NCBI GenBank assembly: GCA_016712985.1
Contig: JADJQA010000024.1
Span: forward strand, 1 to 64,000
Reading direction: 5' to 3'
Length of the DNA stretch: 64,000 bases
From: Sulfuritalea sp.
GTDB taxonomy: Bacteria; Pseudomonadota; Gammaproteobacteria; Burkholderiales; Rhodocyclaceae
In this document: one piece after another, positions 63,375 through 64,000 of the stretch
Layout: each line of letters starts with the position of its first letter
Position numbering within the stretch: the stretch's first letter is position 1
The notes under the pieces: model-generated
Seen by the model: the letters and a program-made list of their open reading frames with translations, nothing else
What the model was told of the DNA's origin: nothing
The model's database searches: none
Made by a program: the position numbers and the translations under genes

Positions 63375-64000
63375 AAGCCAGAGTTTACGTTCCGCGCGAC
63401 GCCGCCGCCCTGGCCCTGGGCGCCGATGCCGTGGCAGTCGCAATCGCCGCCGAAGCGGCACGACGCGGCATCGACATTCAAGTGGTACGCAACGGTTCCC
63501 GCGGCATGTTCTGGCTCGAACCGCTGATCGAAGTGGCAACCCCGCGTGGCCGCATCGCCTACGGCCCCGTGGCCGCATCGGACGTGCGCAGCCTGTTCGC
63601 TGCCGGCTGCATGAGCGGTGGCGTCCACCGGCTTTATCTTGGAGCCACGGACGCACTGCCCTGGCTCAAGCGCCAGCAACGCCTTGCCTGCCGGCACATC
63701 GGCGTGGTCGATCCCCGCTCCCTGGACGACTACCTGGCCGATGGCGGCGGCGAGGGCTTGCGACGCGCCCGTGGCATGGCGCCAGCCGGGATCGTGGCTC
63801 AGGTAACGGACGCGGGCCTGCGTGGGCGCGGCGGCGCGGCTTTTCCGGTCGGGATCAAGTGGCAGACCGTACTCGATGCTCCCACGTCACCAGACTGCGC
63901 GCAGAAGTACATCGTATGCAATGCCGATGAGGGCGACTCCGGCACCTTCTCCGACCGCCTGTTGATGGAGGGCGATCCTTTCTCCCTGCTCGAAGGCATG
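63371..64000 (+). CDS. fdsB: NAD-dependent formate dehydrogenase beta subunit, cut by the window edge
   Basis: The first 210 codons of a NuoF-type subunit. MKARVYVPRDAAALALGADA begins a thioredoxin-like N-terminal domain found in FdsB. The NADH and FMN motifs follow: GLRGRGGAAFPVGIKWQTVL, then KYIVCNADEGDSGTFSDRLL. The gene continues past 64000, so length and the 4Fe-4S site cannot be checked. It accepts electrons and reduces NAD. It is coupled to fdsG by overlap; fdsA, fdsC and fdsD should follow outside the window. No frame break is seen. Confidence 0.9.
   Translation, partial: MKARVYVPRDAAALALGADAVAVAIAAEAARRGIDIQVVRNGSRGMFWLEPLIEVATPRGRIAYGPVAASDVRSLFAAGCMSGGVHRLYLGATDALPWLKRQQRLACRHIGVVDPRSLDDYLADGGGEGLRRARGMAPAGIVAQVTDAGLRGRGGAAFPVGIKWQTVLDAPTSPDCAQKYIVCNADEGDSGTFSDRLLMEGDPFSLLEGM

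Overview
The window looks like a chromosome segment of a betaproteobacterium, most likely of the order Rhodocyclales. This rests on the gene repertoire and protein style: FolE2, NAD-dependent formate dehydrogenase fdsGB, a PEP-CTERM-associated acyltransferase, a Na+-pumping decarboxylase and flagellar genes of beta-proteobacterial type. It is an inference from protein similarity remembered, not from a search. No rRNA, tRNA or CRISPR was recognised.

Layout. Positions 1-11051 are the 3' part of a giant secreted repeat protein. It is built from octapeptides (24 bp each), 24 of which form a 576-bp higher-order unit, repeated about 17 times and followed by a calcium-binding C-terminal domain of the type seen on RTX/type I secreted adhesins. 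The reading frame is broken many times. Positions 11.3-14.5 kb hold a Sel1 protein, rdgC and an M48 peptidase. Positions 14.7-20.9 kb are a flagellar block: ycgR, flhB-like, fliK, fliT, fliS and fliD on the minus strand, then fliC (very short flagellin, sigma-28 promoter) and flaG on the plus strand. A group II intron (20944-22841) sits directly behind the flaG terminator, followed by a transposase remnant and a block of nearly T-free, homopolymer-rich sequence (about 23215-24065) that looks artefactual.

From 24.1 kb come rpsP-rimM-trmD-rplS, then folE2 and dxs-ispA-xseB on the minus strand, a Rieske oxygenase, an EamA transporter, a coiled-coil protein and galE. Positions 34.4-37.6 kb hold an envelope transport cluster (LolA-like, LolD-like ATPase, DUF1302-type barrel), followed by the acyltransferase. 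Positions 38.5-43.5 kb are mixed: remnants, a HAD hydrolase, a SWIM/SNF2 helicase and a J-domain protein fragment. Then come arsS, a DUF4126 membrane protein, the Na+-translocating decarboxylase operon (45.4-49.0 kb), a CtaA-like protein and an EamA exporter. Positions 51.6-53.8 kb are a graveyard of toxin-antitoxin genes (HigB-like, DUF433/DUF5615, an MntA-HepT chimera). The right end carries a WYL regulator, rsgA, phhB, an M48/Ste24 protease, orn, a GT39 glycosyltransferase, rpmE, rho, trxA, fdxA and the start of fdsGB.

Sequence quality matters for every reader. At least ten otherwise normal genes (rdgC, ycgR, fliK, EamA and its neighbour, DUF1302 protein, acyltransferase, helicase, rsgA, GT39) carry one or two single-base frame changes, mostly in short homopolymers. 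Together with the repeatedly broken octapeptide gene this points to uncorrected long-read indels rather than mass pseudogenisation. Coordinates for such genes span the whole reconstructed gene.
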